Below are positions 44,839-55,512 of a stretch of 64,000 nt of DNA, piece by piece (the stretch's first letter is position 1; each line of letters opens with the position of its first letter). The notes below the pieces were generated by a model. It made no database searches and was not told where the DNA came from. It was given only the letters and a program-made list of their open reading frames with translations. Both the position numbers and the translations under genes were made by a program. The stretch is from Hyaloperonospora brassicae (Eukaryota > Oomycota > Peronosporomycetes > Peronosporales > Peronosporaceae), in contig CANTFL010001471.1 in NCBI GenBank assembly GCA_947650285.1, positions 62,001-126,000 of the forward strand, in the 5' to 3' direction.

Positions 44839-47800
44839 GTGGCCGAGTGCAAACGCTGCATTCGTCGTATAAGCAAGCGGGTGAAGCAGCGCCGTGCACG
44901 GCTCCGCCACAACTCAAAGCACCGCACACAACGGCAATCGTTCAACAGGCCACAATGGATTTCAAGTAACATGGAAGACCTACGGCAGGAGCATCTGGTA
45001 CGGCTAGGTCAACACCTTGTCCGATCGACAGATCGGTTAAGATGGATCTTTAATCGAGTGTCTGATTGGGAACGCGACCACCACGTCACAGGCATACAAC
45101 ACCAGCACGGTCCAGCATTCACCAGAAACATGTCCATTGCGGACAAATTCGCATCCGAATGGTCGCCAGTGCTCGGAGTCATTCATCGGAAACAGCCTCT
45201 TCATGGTTCAAACGCGGCCATTCAGCAATTCGTACACATTCCGACAGAGCGAGTTATTTCGAAGGCAGCCAACGCGGCTCTTTTAGCTGAATTTTCTGAA
45301 GCCGAGGCTCTCACAGCCATTGCAGGGCTTAGCCGTCGAAAATCCGCTGGTCCAGACGGTCTCAACAACGATTTTTTTAAGGATACGACGGCTCTGATGG
45401 TCCCCGCTCTTGTAAGGTTTAGCAATAAGATTCTGACCGGCGCGGATCCTCCACCCTCTTTTCTAGAGGCCCTGATCATACCACTGAGGAAAAAAGGTGA
45501 TTCGGCGGATGCGATGGACTACCGACCTATTGCCTTGCTCCAATCAAGTTACAAGATATTTACCAAGGTTTTAGCGACCCGATTACAACGTGGATTGCCC
45601 ACAATTATTGGAGATTCGCAGCAAGGTTTCGTCCACGGCAGGCAGATGCACAAATTAGCGATGATGATGCTTTCTCAACTAGCGACGGCTACAACGGACG
45701 ACACCCTGACAGCCATGAACAGTAGGGTCATTCTCTTGCTGGATTTTCGCAAAGCCTATGACACTGTTGACAGGGAATTTCTCTAAGAGGCTCTAACGAC
45801 TTTTGGCTTTTCTGAGAGATACGTACAGCTAATCCGTCGGCTTCATACAGGAACCACGGCGACCTTCTTAGTCAACGGAGAACAATCCGACCCATTCCCA
45901 GTGGTGTCGGGTATTCGTCAAGGCTGTCCTCTCGCCCCTCTGCTTTTTCTACTCGTAGCGGAGTTACTGGGCATCGCGATACAACAATCGCCCGTCTTGC
46001 GAGGGCTTCCAGTACCAGGGGGCACAGGGGGTCGGCACACGTTTTCAGCGTTTGTGGATGACTCGACGATTTTTCTAGATAAAGCGTGTCAGCTTGACCA
46101 GGCGCTCGGGATAGTTTCTCATTTTGGAAATTTTGTCTCCGCTGGTCGCTCAGCCGGCCAAGAGCAAGCTGATATTTCTCAACAAAGAGGTGCGCTTACC
46201 TACGTTCTGTGGCATATCAGTACTTCAACCTGTGGATACAGTGCGGTACTTGGGCTATGAAGTAGGAACAGGCAACCTACAACATCGTAATTGGGCGCTT
46301 CGCATCAGGAAGATTCAACGACGATTGTTCACGGCTTCCACGATTGCTTCAAGCGTGGAAAATCGAGTGATGGTCTTAAATTCCATTATCCTACCAGCAA
46401 TCCTGTTCACGGCTGCGGTTTTCGAAATTCCTGACTGGGCGATCAGGGACGTACAAAATTTGTATAAACAATTTCTGTGGGCACACGCAACCACCACAGA
46501 AGCGGGTCGTCACAAGATCAATCCGGGTCTCCTCTTTACTCCGACTAAGGCCGGGGGAGTAGGGCTCGTCTCGGTCGAGGTTGCTATTAAGACACAGCGC
46601 ACTAAACACGCTCTCCGGTGGCTCACGCAAGCTCACGACAAGTATTTTGGAGTGTGGCGTTTTTGGGCTTATCAGGGTCAGCCGACTACTTCAGCACTTG
46701 TTTTTTACGAACGGCCGCGGTCAGGGGGGTGGCCAACCTCTTTGTCAAAGCCGGCCAAAACTTCATTCATAGCGGACATCGACAAGCTCCTGGAGCCTAC
46801 AGACGACCAATTAAGCCTGTTTGGAGACCGGGTACGTGCGTACACACCAACTCTACTCGCCGGTGCAGGAAGCTGGTGGGAAGAGGATGAATGGGTTCTG
46901 TCTTATTACTCGACCTTCCCTGAAGCATTATCACACACGAATCCCCACTTGAGATCTATTCATCAATTCTGGGGGACGCTTGGATGGAGCAAGAATCCGT
47001 ATATCCGGGATGCACGGGGCAGGCAGTTGCTCGGCTGTACGTATGACCGGATCGTACCATGCACCATCTCGGATCTGCGTATTAGACAGACGGGGCCGTC
47101 CGAGTTTGTTTTCAGCATACCACTGTCCGGACAGCACGTCACCAATCATTCGCAACCCAAGCTACGACGATGGGCAACAGCGATATTACTGGCATCCCCA
47201 CCTTTTCGGTTCGGAACTGATTTAGCGCTCCAGCCTCGGTTGACACTACGACACGCTCCTCCTTTTCGGTATGACTATGACTGGTCCTCCGAATGCCGGG
47301 GTCGTATATCTGGAGTGAGAAGGGGTCACAAAGTCCCAGAGGCAGCTAAGGTTCACCTGACGCAGGCGGCCGACGGGTTTCGCTGGTTCTGTACAACAAG
47401 GCTTCCTGAACTAGCGACGGATAGTGAAGTGGAAAGGGCAACATGGCTTGAACAACTTCAGCAGCACGGCGTAGTGTTTAACGCTCATCCTCGACATCAT
47501 CGATTTCCATGGGCGGTCGCAGATGAGGTGCTAAATGCATCCATTCGCACAACACTCTCCCGTATGTCATTTAAGCTTCACAAACGTCAGCTTGCTGTGG
47601 CATTACGTCCACTGCTGCAGCGTCTGGAAGCTGCCACCAGAACGGACGCATGGCAGCAAGCTGTAGCGCACCAGCGACCTTCTCAAGTTTGGGACCATGC
47701 ACATGGGCTCACAGAATACCAGGTGTGGACTTGCTATCGTATAGCAACCATGCAACTCAACCTTTACCATGAAAATCGCAACGACGACAATAGTTGTCGC

Positions 47801-48370
47801 GTACATCAAGCATGTCGAGGGGTTCAAGAAACACAGGCCCACATATTCTGGGATTGCCCGAAGGCGCGTTCGTGTTGGGCAAAATTAATTGGTCATTGGA
47901 CCGGTGAAACTGCGGCAGACCGATTTGGTACTCGCCAATATCTTGGCAGTGTCAATCGTCAAGCCCCAGCTATCTCACCACGGTTGAGACAACGGTTGCT
48001 TAAACGGTTCATAGAAGACGTCGAGGCAGGAGTCCACGTCTGGAAACGGATTTGGTTTCTTATGAGTACCATGTGCCTCACCCACTTATGGCAGGAGCGA
48101 AACGATGCGGTATTCAAGGGAGTCCTGACTACGACATTGCATAGTGTTACCCGTTTTTGGGAGTCAGGGATACGCCAACTCCTAGCGCTGGCCAAACGCG
48201 AACATCGCGGTATTAGTACTGTCGTGCAAGGGGATCTCTTGCACGCCGGCATCGAACGTTTTATCCAAGCACCTCGAGACATCGAGGCTTCTCTGGGTCA
48301 TAGTCACGAAACTCTTCCGGATCCGGACTTGATTTCCTGGCTCAGGAGCTTTCAGACATCTTGTACATAA
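44839..48370 (+). pseudogene. LINE reverse transcriptase and C-terminal zinc region
   Basis: RT motifs are [78 protein letters not shown] and the catalytic FVDD at 46051-46062. TAA at 45784-45786 breaks the frame after DREFL. A one-base shift near 46130 moves to the frame 46124-48370. The C-terminal part carries a Cys/His cluster (CRVHQAC..AHIFWDC) typical of plant- and fungus-type LINE RTs. The frame ends ..FQTSCT then TAA. The protein reverse-transcribes at the nicked target. Confidence 0.85.
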
Positions 48371-48416
48371 TCACGTGTTAATAGACAGTCATGAAATCTC
48401 TCTCTCTCTCTCTCCA

Positions 48417-48842
48417 AATGATCAGCAAATCATGGTTTATATCCCCCGACAATCTTGGATAGCCTTGAAACCGGGGCTTTGGGCAATCGAACTCAATCAG
48501 CATCGAGCACAGTGGCTTGGAGTTAAAAATAAGTCGCAGAAGCCTGTGACGTCGAGGCCCGCATTGTATGGCCTTTTGCCAGTGCATGATCGTGCGTATC
48601 GGGGCGCCTCCCGTATTAGACGCTGAGCACATCCAAACAAATCCAGCCGGACAGGTCGCATATGGAAGGGGACCGTTGGCCAATAATGGCAGTATTTGTT
48701 GAGTAAAGGGTGCTGCAGTGGATATTCGACGACGCCGGTGAGACACAATAGGGACGTGGTAGAATCTGCACCATTGGAGAAGAGAGTTGGCACGTCGGCG
48801 TGGGTGGGTAGGTCAGACTAGGCCGCTGCAAGGAAATACGTT
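48417..48842. repeat. Dispersed repeat, copy B (copy A at 5395-5825)
   Basis: Lies exactly between the (TC)n tail of the plus-strand LINE and the (AG)n tail of the minus-strand LINE fragment. Similar to copy A along nearly its full length. Confidence 0.65.
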
Positions 48843-48855
48843 GACCATAGAAAAC

Positions 48856-49300
48856 TACGGAGAGAGAGAGAAACAGACCGTCTATTTTACCCTTAAGGCT
48901 TACAAGATGTATGAAAGACCCTCAACCTCTTGAGGACGCATGGAAGTGAATCGTGTCGCCGAGAGAGGTTGTCTAGTACCGTCGTCCGATGTGTGACGGT
49001 ATCCAAAAACAACTCGGTCACTGGTTGACAGAAGGAGCCATCTGTCTGATCCCCGCCATGCCGTAGTTTCTTCAGCGCAACCGCGCGCAATTGATTAGCC
49101 AGGATGTGTCGCACTTCAGCAACAACTTGTTCCGGCGTCATCATGTACTGTTTGTGGACACTCCGATTCCTCTGAATCCAGAGCGTTGTGACGCAGACCG
49201 AGCAAGCAATCCACCAGATCCTTTTCCACGTTTGCATGACGCTGTCAGCGTTGTCGGGAAACCTGCGCTCTATGTCCGCCCGTGCTGGGACGGGTTAAAC
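48856..49300 (-). mobile_element. Second LINE, 3' end only, opposite orientation
   Basis: The minus-strand frame (about 49290 to TAA at 48893-48895) matches the last residues of the plus-strand LINE: MQTWKRIWW..CVTTLWIQRNRSV against VHVWKRIWF..CLTHLWQERNDAV, ending FHTSCKP against FQTSCT. Its 3' UTR also ends in (TC)n on its own strand. It is 5'-truncated, as is usual for dead LINE copies. Confidence 0.8.
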
Positions 49301-49557
49301 ATCCCCAACTGAAAGACTACCTGTCCCGAAGTCTATCCCCAACTACACAAAGACATATAATCAGTTATTTTTGGGTCGTAATTTGTGCTCGTCTTGACAG
49401 ATGGCAAAACGACAGCGGTACATAGCCTTGCGTCTTGCGATCAATACAAATATATGTATATTAATATGTATAGATCTATATATGTAAATGTTTATATAAA
49501 GGCTCCCCACACACACCAGTGCTAAACGTTACGTCTTAGCGTTTGGAAACAAACACC

Positions 49558-49690
49558 AAGAAATACGAGCTAAACTACGGCACTGACGTGAGACAAGTTC
49601 AATCCAAGGTGCTGCATTGACGGAAGACAAGTACGAGTCAAGGGGCTACACTAACGTAATACAGGTTCGATCCAAGGTGCAGCACTGACG
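49558..49690. repeat. Tandem repeat of a 34-bp unit, about four degenerate copies
   Basis: Units end at 49588, 49622, 49656 and 49690, each with ..CA(C/T)T(G/A)ACG. The core is GACAAGTTC(A/G)A(T/G)(C)CAAGGTGC. It lies upstream of the SPIN90-like gene; function unknown. An AT-rich tract (TATATGTATATTAATATG) lies at 49450-49500. Confidence 0.65.
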
Positions 49691-49828
49691 ACATACGCTA
49701 AAACTCGCTTTGTTGCTGCCAAAAGTTTGAAACGAAGAAACACTCGCTTCTTGGACGACGATTTAAACAAACATGACGATCCGTGTACGGCACACCACGT
49801 GCACACAATTCCTACGTCATTTTGCTCA

Positions 49829-50980
49829 ATGCTCGACACGTCCGCAGACTCGACCGAGACCTTGGAGCGACTCGCGCACATCGAGCGACAGCTGCGCGAG
49901 CGCTCTGCCGCTATCGATGGAAATGGAAGCTCCAACACTGACATACTGTCGTCTACCAGAACCCACGAGTATACGCTTTCTCCCGATACTGCCCGCGAGC
50001 TCTGGACGGTCGTGCTCGACGTTGTGTTTACCCCCTTATGGCTGCGCATCCGTGCTGCAGACTTGCTTCTTGTATACTGTAACCATAGTGGTGACTGTGA
50101 CAGACCTTTGACGATTGATACCAGAGAGACGCACAAGTGTCGCGCAATCGTGAGCTCGACGTGCCAAGCGATGGAAGAGTTGAAAGCCACGGACGCCACG
50201 CAGGCGGCGCAGCTGTTCACGTGGCTCGGCTTTGTCGAGCGCGTGTTGCTTGTTGCAGAGAGTGATGTGTGGGCTCTTGTGCTCCAGCACAGCATGTATG
50301 CGGGAATGCTCACAAAGATGCTGAGACTCTTGTCGGTCTGTTCGACTCGCGTGTTTGCAGCAACGACACTGTGCCTGGGACTCTTTCATTCCCATGAGAA
50401 AAAGTGTGGACGATCTATCTTGGTGGGAATGGTGCTGCGAGACATGAAAGATGGCAGGGAACATCTGGGCGGGGCGCTGCTGCACGTCATCAACTCGTGT
50501 GGGTGTCCGTGTCCAGTGGAACGGACGGTACATCTGTGCAATGCGCTCCAGGTAGGATGATGTGTGGCTTGAACGTTGGGTGTACTGTCATGTGTTGTAA
50601 GTTAGTAACATCGGTCTTGTAATGTTGTTGCTGTTTGTACCTTTGTTGGTGTTGTGCAGTTGTTTGGGGACATTCTGGCGGACGAAACAGCATCTGTGTG
50701 TGTATTTCTGAATGATTATAAAGTGCTCATTGATCTCGTGATTCGAGAGTGCACGGATCTTCCACAAAATGACCCGACGCGTCTGCACTACTTATTGTTG
50801 TTGGAACGCGTGCTGGACTCGCCAATGTACCTCCAAGCGCAAATGTACCGCAAACGAGAATTGTTGGAATTGTTAGAATCGCTGCTGGATGCAGGAGCTG
50901 AGGAAGACTCGGTCTTGCCAAGAGACGTCATGGACGTTACAAAGCGTATTCTGTTTCAGTACATCGATCTGCTTGACTGA
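49829..50980 (+). CDS. SPIN90/Ldb17 leucine-rich-domain protein (2 exons)
   Basis: Exons 49829-50551 and 50660-50980 encode 347 residues. The 108-bp intron has a GTAGGA donor and a TTGTGCAG acceptor, and the join gives CNALQ|LFGDILADE. The C-terminal half matches the SPIN90/Ldb17 helical domain pattern: FLNDYKVLIDLVIRECTDLP, then RLHYLLLLERVLDSPMY, then ELLELLESLLD. The family activates Arp2/3 complex and links actin assembly to endocytosis. No SH3 domain is seen, unlike animal SPIN90. ATG 49829 (MLDTSADS) is the first in-frame ATG near the coding start; an upstream exon is possible. The assignment is by pattern, not search. Confidence 0.65.
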
Positions 50981-51407
50981 AGATCGGCGTGCAAAAGGCT
51001 GGCGTGGTCTCGAGCACGACATGGCTGGAGAAAAACAAGACGTCCGGTGTATCGGTATATTTGTTGTCCCAACCATCATTTGTGACAGCAGTATTGCATA
51101 CAATTGGACAGCAAGACTGAACTTGTGCGTCAGAGTCATGTATGAGCAAGTGTCGACGAACAGCTCGCGTCCCGTCGCACACACCAAACCGCCATTATTT
51201 GTGCTCCAGTGCGCTAGACTCCTTTCTGGCCCTGGCTCGCGCTGACAAATCTCACAAGCGCTCAAGACACTAAGCTTGCACACAACATAAAGCTGCTGAA
51301 ACCCCGACAAAACTGTTGCGAAGTGTGGGCGGGTCTCATCATCGGATACGGCTTCGTACGAATTGGCCGGCATCATCTACAAGTGATCACTTTTTGTAAT
51401 TTTACAG

Positions 51408-51797
51408 TTGCAAGACGATTGATGCTGGAGCGACGTTTCGAGCGCATAACCGATTTGACTAACGGCGGCTTCGCGACTGTCGTGCAGCAGATTGTGTGCG
51501 GCTGTTGGCGTTGCAGACACTCTTCAGTAACCTCATGTGCTGGCTCTCGCACGTCCCTATGACTTGCTTCGGCTGTGCGAGCGCCTCAGACATGATCAAA
51601 TATTGCTACACAAGTTTGCACATCGACAGTTTACTTGCGAACGTCCTGAGCACACAGATCTGCAGAATGTGGCAGTGCTACAATCGGAAGGGGAATCAAC
51701 GGTGGCAGCAACGTCGGGACCGATCGGAATCGAGCTTTCATGGTTTTCGACAAACAAGGACGACTCGGCACAGCAGGCTCGACTCATGCATGTTTGA
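51408..51797 (+). pseudogene. Decayed or mis-assembled coding segment
   Basis: After a good acceptor-like TTTTTGTAATTTTACAG (ends 51407), three frames in succession give protein-like sequence. They are FERITDLTNGGFATVVQQIV (frame 2), RLLALQTLFSNLMCWLSHV (frame 1) and YDLLRLCERLRHDQILLHKF through to TGA at 51795-51797 (frame 0). Two single-base losses would explain it, at about 51488 and 51560. Alternatively, an 89-base intron (GTGTGC..GCGAG) could join frame 2 to frame 0. Product unknown. The stretch 50981-51400 before it has no supported gene. Confidence 0.4.
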
Positions 51798-52378
51798 GTC
51801 GAGGGGTTGGTGTCGGACATTGTGCGTGTTTTACTCTGGAACAAGCCGCGGTTTTGCATGATAGCATGACGATGGTACGATGTGAGAAAAAGCTGCTCGC
51901 ATCAGTGACATGACTGCAAGTATGACGATGGAAAGACGTCGCTAAAATAAATGCCTTCCTATCGGGATGTGTGTCATTGAAGGATGGATGTTTCGGATCA
52001 CAAAAACGTCCACTTCCGCTTGAAGACAGAGCACAACCAGACTGAATATAGTAACAGACTCAGAACCTCGAAAGGAGCAACGCGGGTCCAACTTGCAACC
52101 AGTTTACAATCGATATGGGTTCGACAGAAGCAGAATCGTTTGGTGGCCAGCAAGCGTCGAAAAAAGCAGCAAAAAACACCTTGTCACGATTTGCCAAAAG
52201 CACTTGTTTTGCATCCCCCTGACAACATCCCGCTGACGTTGCGTGGCGTGTTCTTTTTGTGGTCCACACTAATATAGTCCACAAGGCGACCGGCTTGAAA
52301 CCGTGGGGTTCGGTGAGCAGTTCCCCCTCACAATTGATAGAACACAAGTGCAGACAGACCGAGAGAGAGTGCGAGCAG

Positions 52379-53074
52379 ATGGTCCTGACGTATGGACGTC
52401 CGGCAGCAGCGCTCGTGAGCGGCCGCGTGCTCCAGCAGCAGCTCAAGCACCGGCAACAGCTCTCGCTCCCGGCATCGCAGACGACCCGTGCGCTGTTTAC
52501 GGTCGTCGAGAAGTACCTCGAAGCGTCCAAGCGCTTTGGCCTAAAGCAGACGCTGTGGAAACTCTATAATCCCGGGGACGTCAAGTTTGGCCGCTGTGTG
52601 GGCCAAGACGAGAACGGGTTCAAGTACTACGAAGACCCGACGGAGCTCTACGGTCAAGACCGCTGGACCGAGTACCAGGTGGACTCGTGGGACGAGGTCG
52701 AAGGCACGCTCATTCCGCCCCCGTGGCACTTGTGGATGCATCACTTGACCGACGCGGTGCCGGGCGAGGCGGGTCAAGACGCCCAGACGTGGGCGAAACG
52801 ACCGGTGGTCGCGCACTCGGACGCGCCGTTCACGAACCACGTGGGCGAGAGTGGGCCGTACTCCCCGAACAAGACGCTCTATCGCTCGCGCGGCTACAAT
52901 GTCGGTAGCGTGGCGATTCCGCCGGGCGAGCCGGACCAGTACTACCTCCAGCCCGGCCACTTGCGTCGCAAGCGCAAGCACGAGCAGCACTTTTTCGCCG
53001 AGGTGGACTACAACAATCCCGAGATGTCGGACGAGAGTCGTCAGCAGTCGCTGCGTCCAGCGGACGTCAACTAA
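52379..53074 (+). CDS. NDUFA12: Mitochondrial complex I subunit NDUFA12 (B17.2)
   Basis: A 231-residue protein. Residues 1 to about 45 are basic, hydrophobic and Ser/Gln-rich with almost no acidic residues, as in mitochondrial presequences. From about residue 60 the NDUFA12 signature is plain: LWKLYNPGDVKFGRCVGQDE, then YYEDPTELYGQDRWTEY, then DVEG-like VEGTLIPPPWHLWMHHLTD. The family is an accessory subunit on the matrix arm of NADH:ubiquinone oxidoreductase. The C-terminal extension (PVVAHSDAPFTNHVGESGPY, then PDQYYLQPGHLRRKRKH) is longer than in animals and is typical of plant-like and protist forms. The ATG at 52379 was preferred because the frame upstream has only non-ATG codons. It converges on the membrane-protein gene, leaving 393 bases. 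Confidence 0.9.
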   Translation: MVLTYGRPAAALVSGRVLQQQLKHRQQLSLPASQTTRALFTVVEKYLEASKRFGLKQTLWKLYNPGDVKFGRCVGQDENGFKYYEDPTELYGQDRWTEYQVDSWDEVEGTLIPPPWHLWMHHLTDAVPGEAGQDAQTWAKRPVVAHSDAPFTNHVGESGPYSPNKTLYRSRGYNVGSVAIPPGEPDQYYLQPGHLRRKRKHEQHFFAEVDYNNPEMSDESRQQSLRPADVN

Positions 53075-53467
53075 AGCACGAGCAGAGAGCAGCAATGGAG
53101 CGATCGAGAGGCTGTAGCGGCCTCGTAACGCGACCATGGGCCTTGTGCATCAAGAAGGAGCGAGGATCACACGATCTACATCAAGAAGGTGACTGAACGA
53201 ATGAATCCATGGCAGACGTGGTCGATGGTCTTGTTGTCTTGTGTTTATGGTTGTTGGCTAGCTCGACCGCCGAGACGGACTGCTCATGACCATGTTCCGA
53301 CTTCGACACGCGGTTCTTCTTGCCAATGCCGTCTGTGTATCTCCTTCCTCTTGTATCCCAGTCAAGCGCAACGGGTGTCCACAGAGAGGGAGGAACGGCC
53401 GGGACAACACCTACATCTACTCACCCAGCACACTGCTAATACATACACTCGCCCGCGTTCGTGCGGC

Positions 53468-55162
53468 TCAGATGGCAATCTCACTGGCCCCGCTGTGGGC
53501 CTCGAGCTTGAGCGCAATCAGCGACCCCGACCGCGCCATCTTCGCCTGTTCCGCCGATGCCATCGACGCGCGGTCCAGCGACACCTCTTCGCCATAGTCA
53601 CCGTCGTCGGCACTCGACGATTGCTGCAGTAGCGGCATGAACGACTCGTACGCCGACGCGTGCATCGACGTTGTGAGACTGTCTCGCGTCGACGTCGACG
53701 AGAGCGACGACTCGGACAGGAACGACACGGTCGACATGCCGTTCAAGTCGACTTCCTCATCCGCCTCCGACCGCTGTTGCCTCCTGGCCGGCAGCATGCC
53801 ATACACAGGTCCAGGCCGTCGGCTGCTTCGGGCCAGTGGCGAGTCCGGGCCCAAGCTCTCGTCGGACGCTCGGCGGATCGCCGGCACTGGAGCACGCACG
53901 GGCAGCGGCGCGACGAAACTAAAGTTGTCGCCGTCCGGGCCCATGCTCACGTCCAGCTCGTTCTGACTCGAGCCACTCTGTGTAAAGTCCGCATGCAGCA
54001 CCATTGTCGGCGGCACGGTATGCTCGAGCTTTCCATAGGCACTGGTCGTCGTCGCGAGCTCTGCGTACTCATCAGGCGCCGACAGCTTTCGACCCCCTTT
54101 CGCCATCCCCCGCGACAAGTGCAGAGCTCCTGCTCCTGTACCTGCTCCTGCTCCTGCAGCTCCTGTCCCTCCTGCTGCTGCTGCACCTCCAGTGCCTCCT
54201 GCTCGACTCGTCTGTCCGTTGCCAATCAAACCCGTGAGGTGGAACGTCGTGCTCGCTGCCAAGTTGGTCGCCGCGGGCCGTCGCTCGTCTTCGGACTCGC
54301 GGTACGAGAAACTGCCTGCGCCTTTGCGGTGGCCAAACCCCGTGGGGCTCACGCCGCCTTTCGTGTTGAACACACTGCTGCCGGAACTGCTGGCGACGCT
54401 CGCGTTCGGCTGGTAACTCGCGGCGCTGGACCGCGTAGACGACGCGCAGCTCAGGTCAAAGCCCTTCGAGAGCCCCAAGTGCCCGGGCGAGAGCTCGATC
54501 GAGAGCTCGGGGAGGCCCAAGTCGTGCTCCTTCTGGAAGCCGCGATCGGTCGGGACTGTCAGCGCTGCGGCGCCCGCAGCAGCAGCAGCAGCAAACGTCG
54601 TGTCCAGCGGCTCACCCGACTTGGACCGCCGTCGTCGACGCGACCGCAAGAACAGCACTGCCGCAACGACGAGGAGCAGGATCCCCACAGCGATTCCCAC
54701 AGAGAGCACAGCCCCATTGCTGCTTTTACTGCTTCCACTGCTTGCACTGCTGCTGCTGTTGTCCTTCTTGATAGCAGCACTTGTGTCGCGACTGCTGCTG
54801 CCCGTAGCGTTCGTAGAGGGCGTCAGACTGCCATTGGCGCTGCTGCTGTCGCTGGTGGGCTCTCCTCTGGAAGCGATCGTCTCGGGTGTCGCCTCCAGCG
54901 TCAAAGGCCGTCCGACAGCGTCCGTGGGAACTGGAGACGGCGTCCGAGGCCTCTCGACGTCCTCTCTGTCGTCGATACGGTTATTGTTACTGTTATTGTT
55001 ACCGTTACTGGGGCTGCTGCTCTCCGCTATCGCCGGCGTAAAGTCAGTCGTGGAAGCCGAGAGAGGCGCAGACGGCTGTGCGTCGCGTGGCGTGGCGACG
55101 GACGCGAGCAGACTGTTCACGAGGTCGTCCGTCGTCACAGTGTCCGCCAAACGGTCCGTCAT
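53468..55162 (-). CDS. Ser-rich single-pass membrane protein
   Basis: A 564-residue intronless protein starting at ATG 55160-55162; no signal peptide is seen. Residues 1 to about 150 are Ser/Thr/Asn/Pro-rich and probably extracytosolic, with several N-glycosylation-type NxS/T sites. One transmembrane helix follows (AVLSVGIAVGILLLVVAAVLF), then a stop-transfer run RSRRRRR. The remaining about 370 residues are polar, Ser/Gly/Ala-rich with a Gly/Ala repeat (GAAGAGAGTGAGA) and many Ser clusters that could be phosphorylated. The architecture resembles oomycete cell-surface sensors or wall-stress proteins, but no domain is recognised. A long plus-strand open frame over the same DNA is a codon-bias shadow. 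The gene may have an upstream exon with a signal peptide. Confidence 0.7.
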   Translation of the reverse strand: MTDRLADTVTTDDLVNSLLASVATPRDAQPSAPLSASTTDFTPAIAESSSPSNGNNNSNNNRIDDREDVERPRTPSPVPTDAVGRPLTLEATPETIASRGEPTSDSSSANGSLTPSTNATGSSSRDTSAAIKKDNSSSSASSGSSKSSNGAVLSVGIAVGILLLVVAAVLFLRSRRRRRSKSGEPLDTTFAAAAAAGAAALTVPTDRGFQKEHDLGLPELSIELSPGHLGLSKGFDLSCASSTRSSAASYQPNASVASSSGSSVFNTKGGVSPTGFGHRKGAGSFSYRESEDERRPAATNLAASTTFHLTGLIGNGQTSRAGGTGGAAAAGGTGAAGAGAGTGAGALHLSRGMAKGGRKLSAPDEYAELATTTSAYGKLEHTVPPTMVLHADFTQSGSSQNELDVSMGPDGDNFSFVAPLPVRAPVPAIRRASDESLGPDSPLARSSRRPGPVYGMLPARRQQRSEADEEVDLNGMSTVSFLSESSLSSTSTRDSLTTSMHASAYESFMPLLQQSSSADDGDYGEEVSLDRASMASAEQAKMARSGSLIALKLEAHSGASEIAI

Positions 55163-55492
55163 CGCGAGCGGCGCGGGCCAAAGCGGCAAAACGACAAGTG
55201 CGTCGTCGTCGTCGCTCGAGCAGCGCGTCGAAAGGTCTGTCGTGGAAGTGCGTTTCGATAGAGCAGTCGCGGGCGTTAGAAACGCCGATAGCGTGCGCTA
55301 TTCGCAATGTCTTGTGCTTGCGCTTGTTCTGTTCGATAAAGATCGACGCTATTGGGGGGTCGCCCCGCTGCTGCCCGCGCGCGACGCGCCAGTGAACAGG
55401 CACAGACGACAAATGGATTGACGCACGGCCCGCGAACGAGTCAGTGCGACTGACTGAGTCTCTACCGGAGCTCCTCAGGCGCTGGCGCACTC

Positions 55493-55512
55493 GGGGGGGG
55501 GGGGGGGGGGGG
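55493..55512 (+). repeat. Poly-G tract of 20 bases
   Basis: Uninterrupted run of 20 G between the upstream end of the membrane-protein gene and an unassigned region. A second run of 10 G lies at 55830-55839. Such runs can form G-quadruplexes and are prone to length errors in assemblies. Confidence 0.9.

Larger units (their letters stand above)
40227..48415 (+). mobile_element. Non-LTR retrotransposon (LINE) with OTU-like domain, 5'-truncated
   Basis: Order: nucleic-acid-binding ORF1 with a CCHC knuckle, OTU-like cysteine-protease domain, AP-type endonuclease, reverse transcriptase, C-terminal Cys/His zinc region, 3' UTR ending in (TC)n at 48397-48414. The first frame is already open at the junction with the LTR, so the 5' end is missing. 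In-frame stops lie at 41712, 41781, 43329, 44053, 44827 and 45784, with frameshifts near 43600 and 46130. The element is dead but well preserved. Confidence 0.9.

Noticed and set aside
38375..45786. An alternative genetic code (TAG/TAA as Gln) to explain in-frame stops in the transposons
   Set aside because: Host genes in the window end in TAA (NDUFA12), TAG (SLC35C2-like) and TGA (ATG2, F-box gene), so all three act as stops.
49657..49690. tRNA-like T-loop (GGTTCGATCC)
   Set aside because: It is part of a degenerate 34-bp tandem repeat; no acceptor stem or anticodon arm can be drawn.
53660..55261. 533-codon plus-strand open frame
   Set aside because: Arg/Cys/Ser-rich shadow of the GC-biased minus-strand membrane-protein gene. 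The minus-strand product has a sensible transmembrane helix; the plus-strand one has no recognisable feature.
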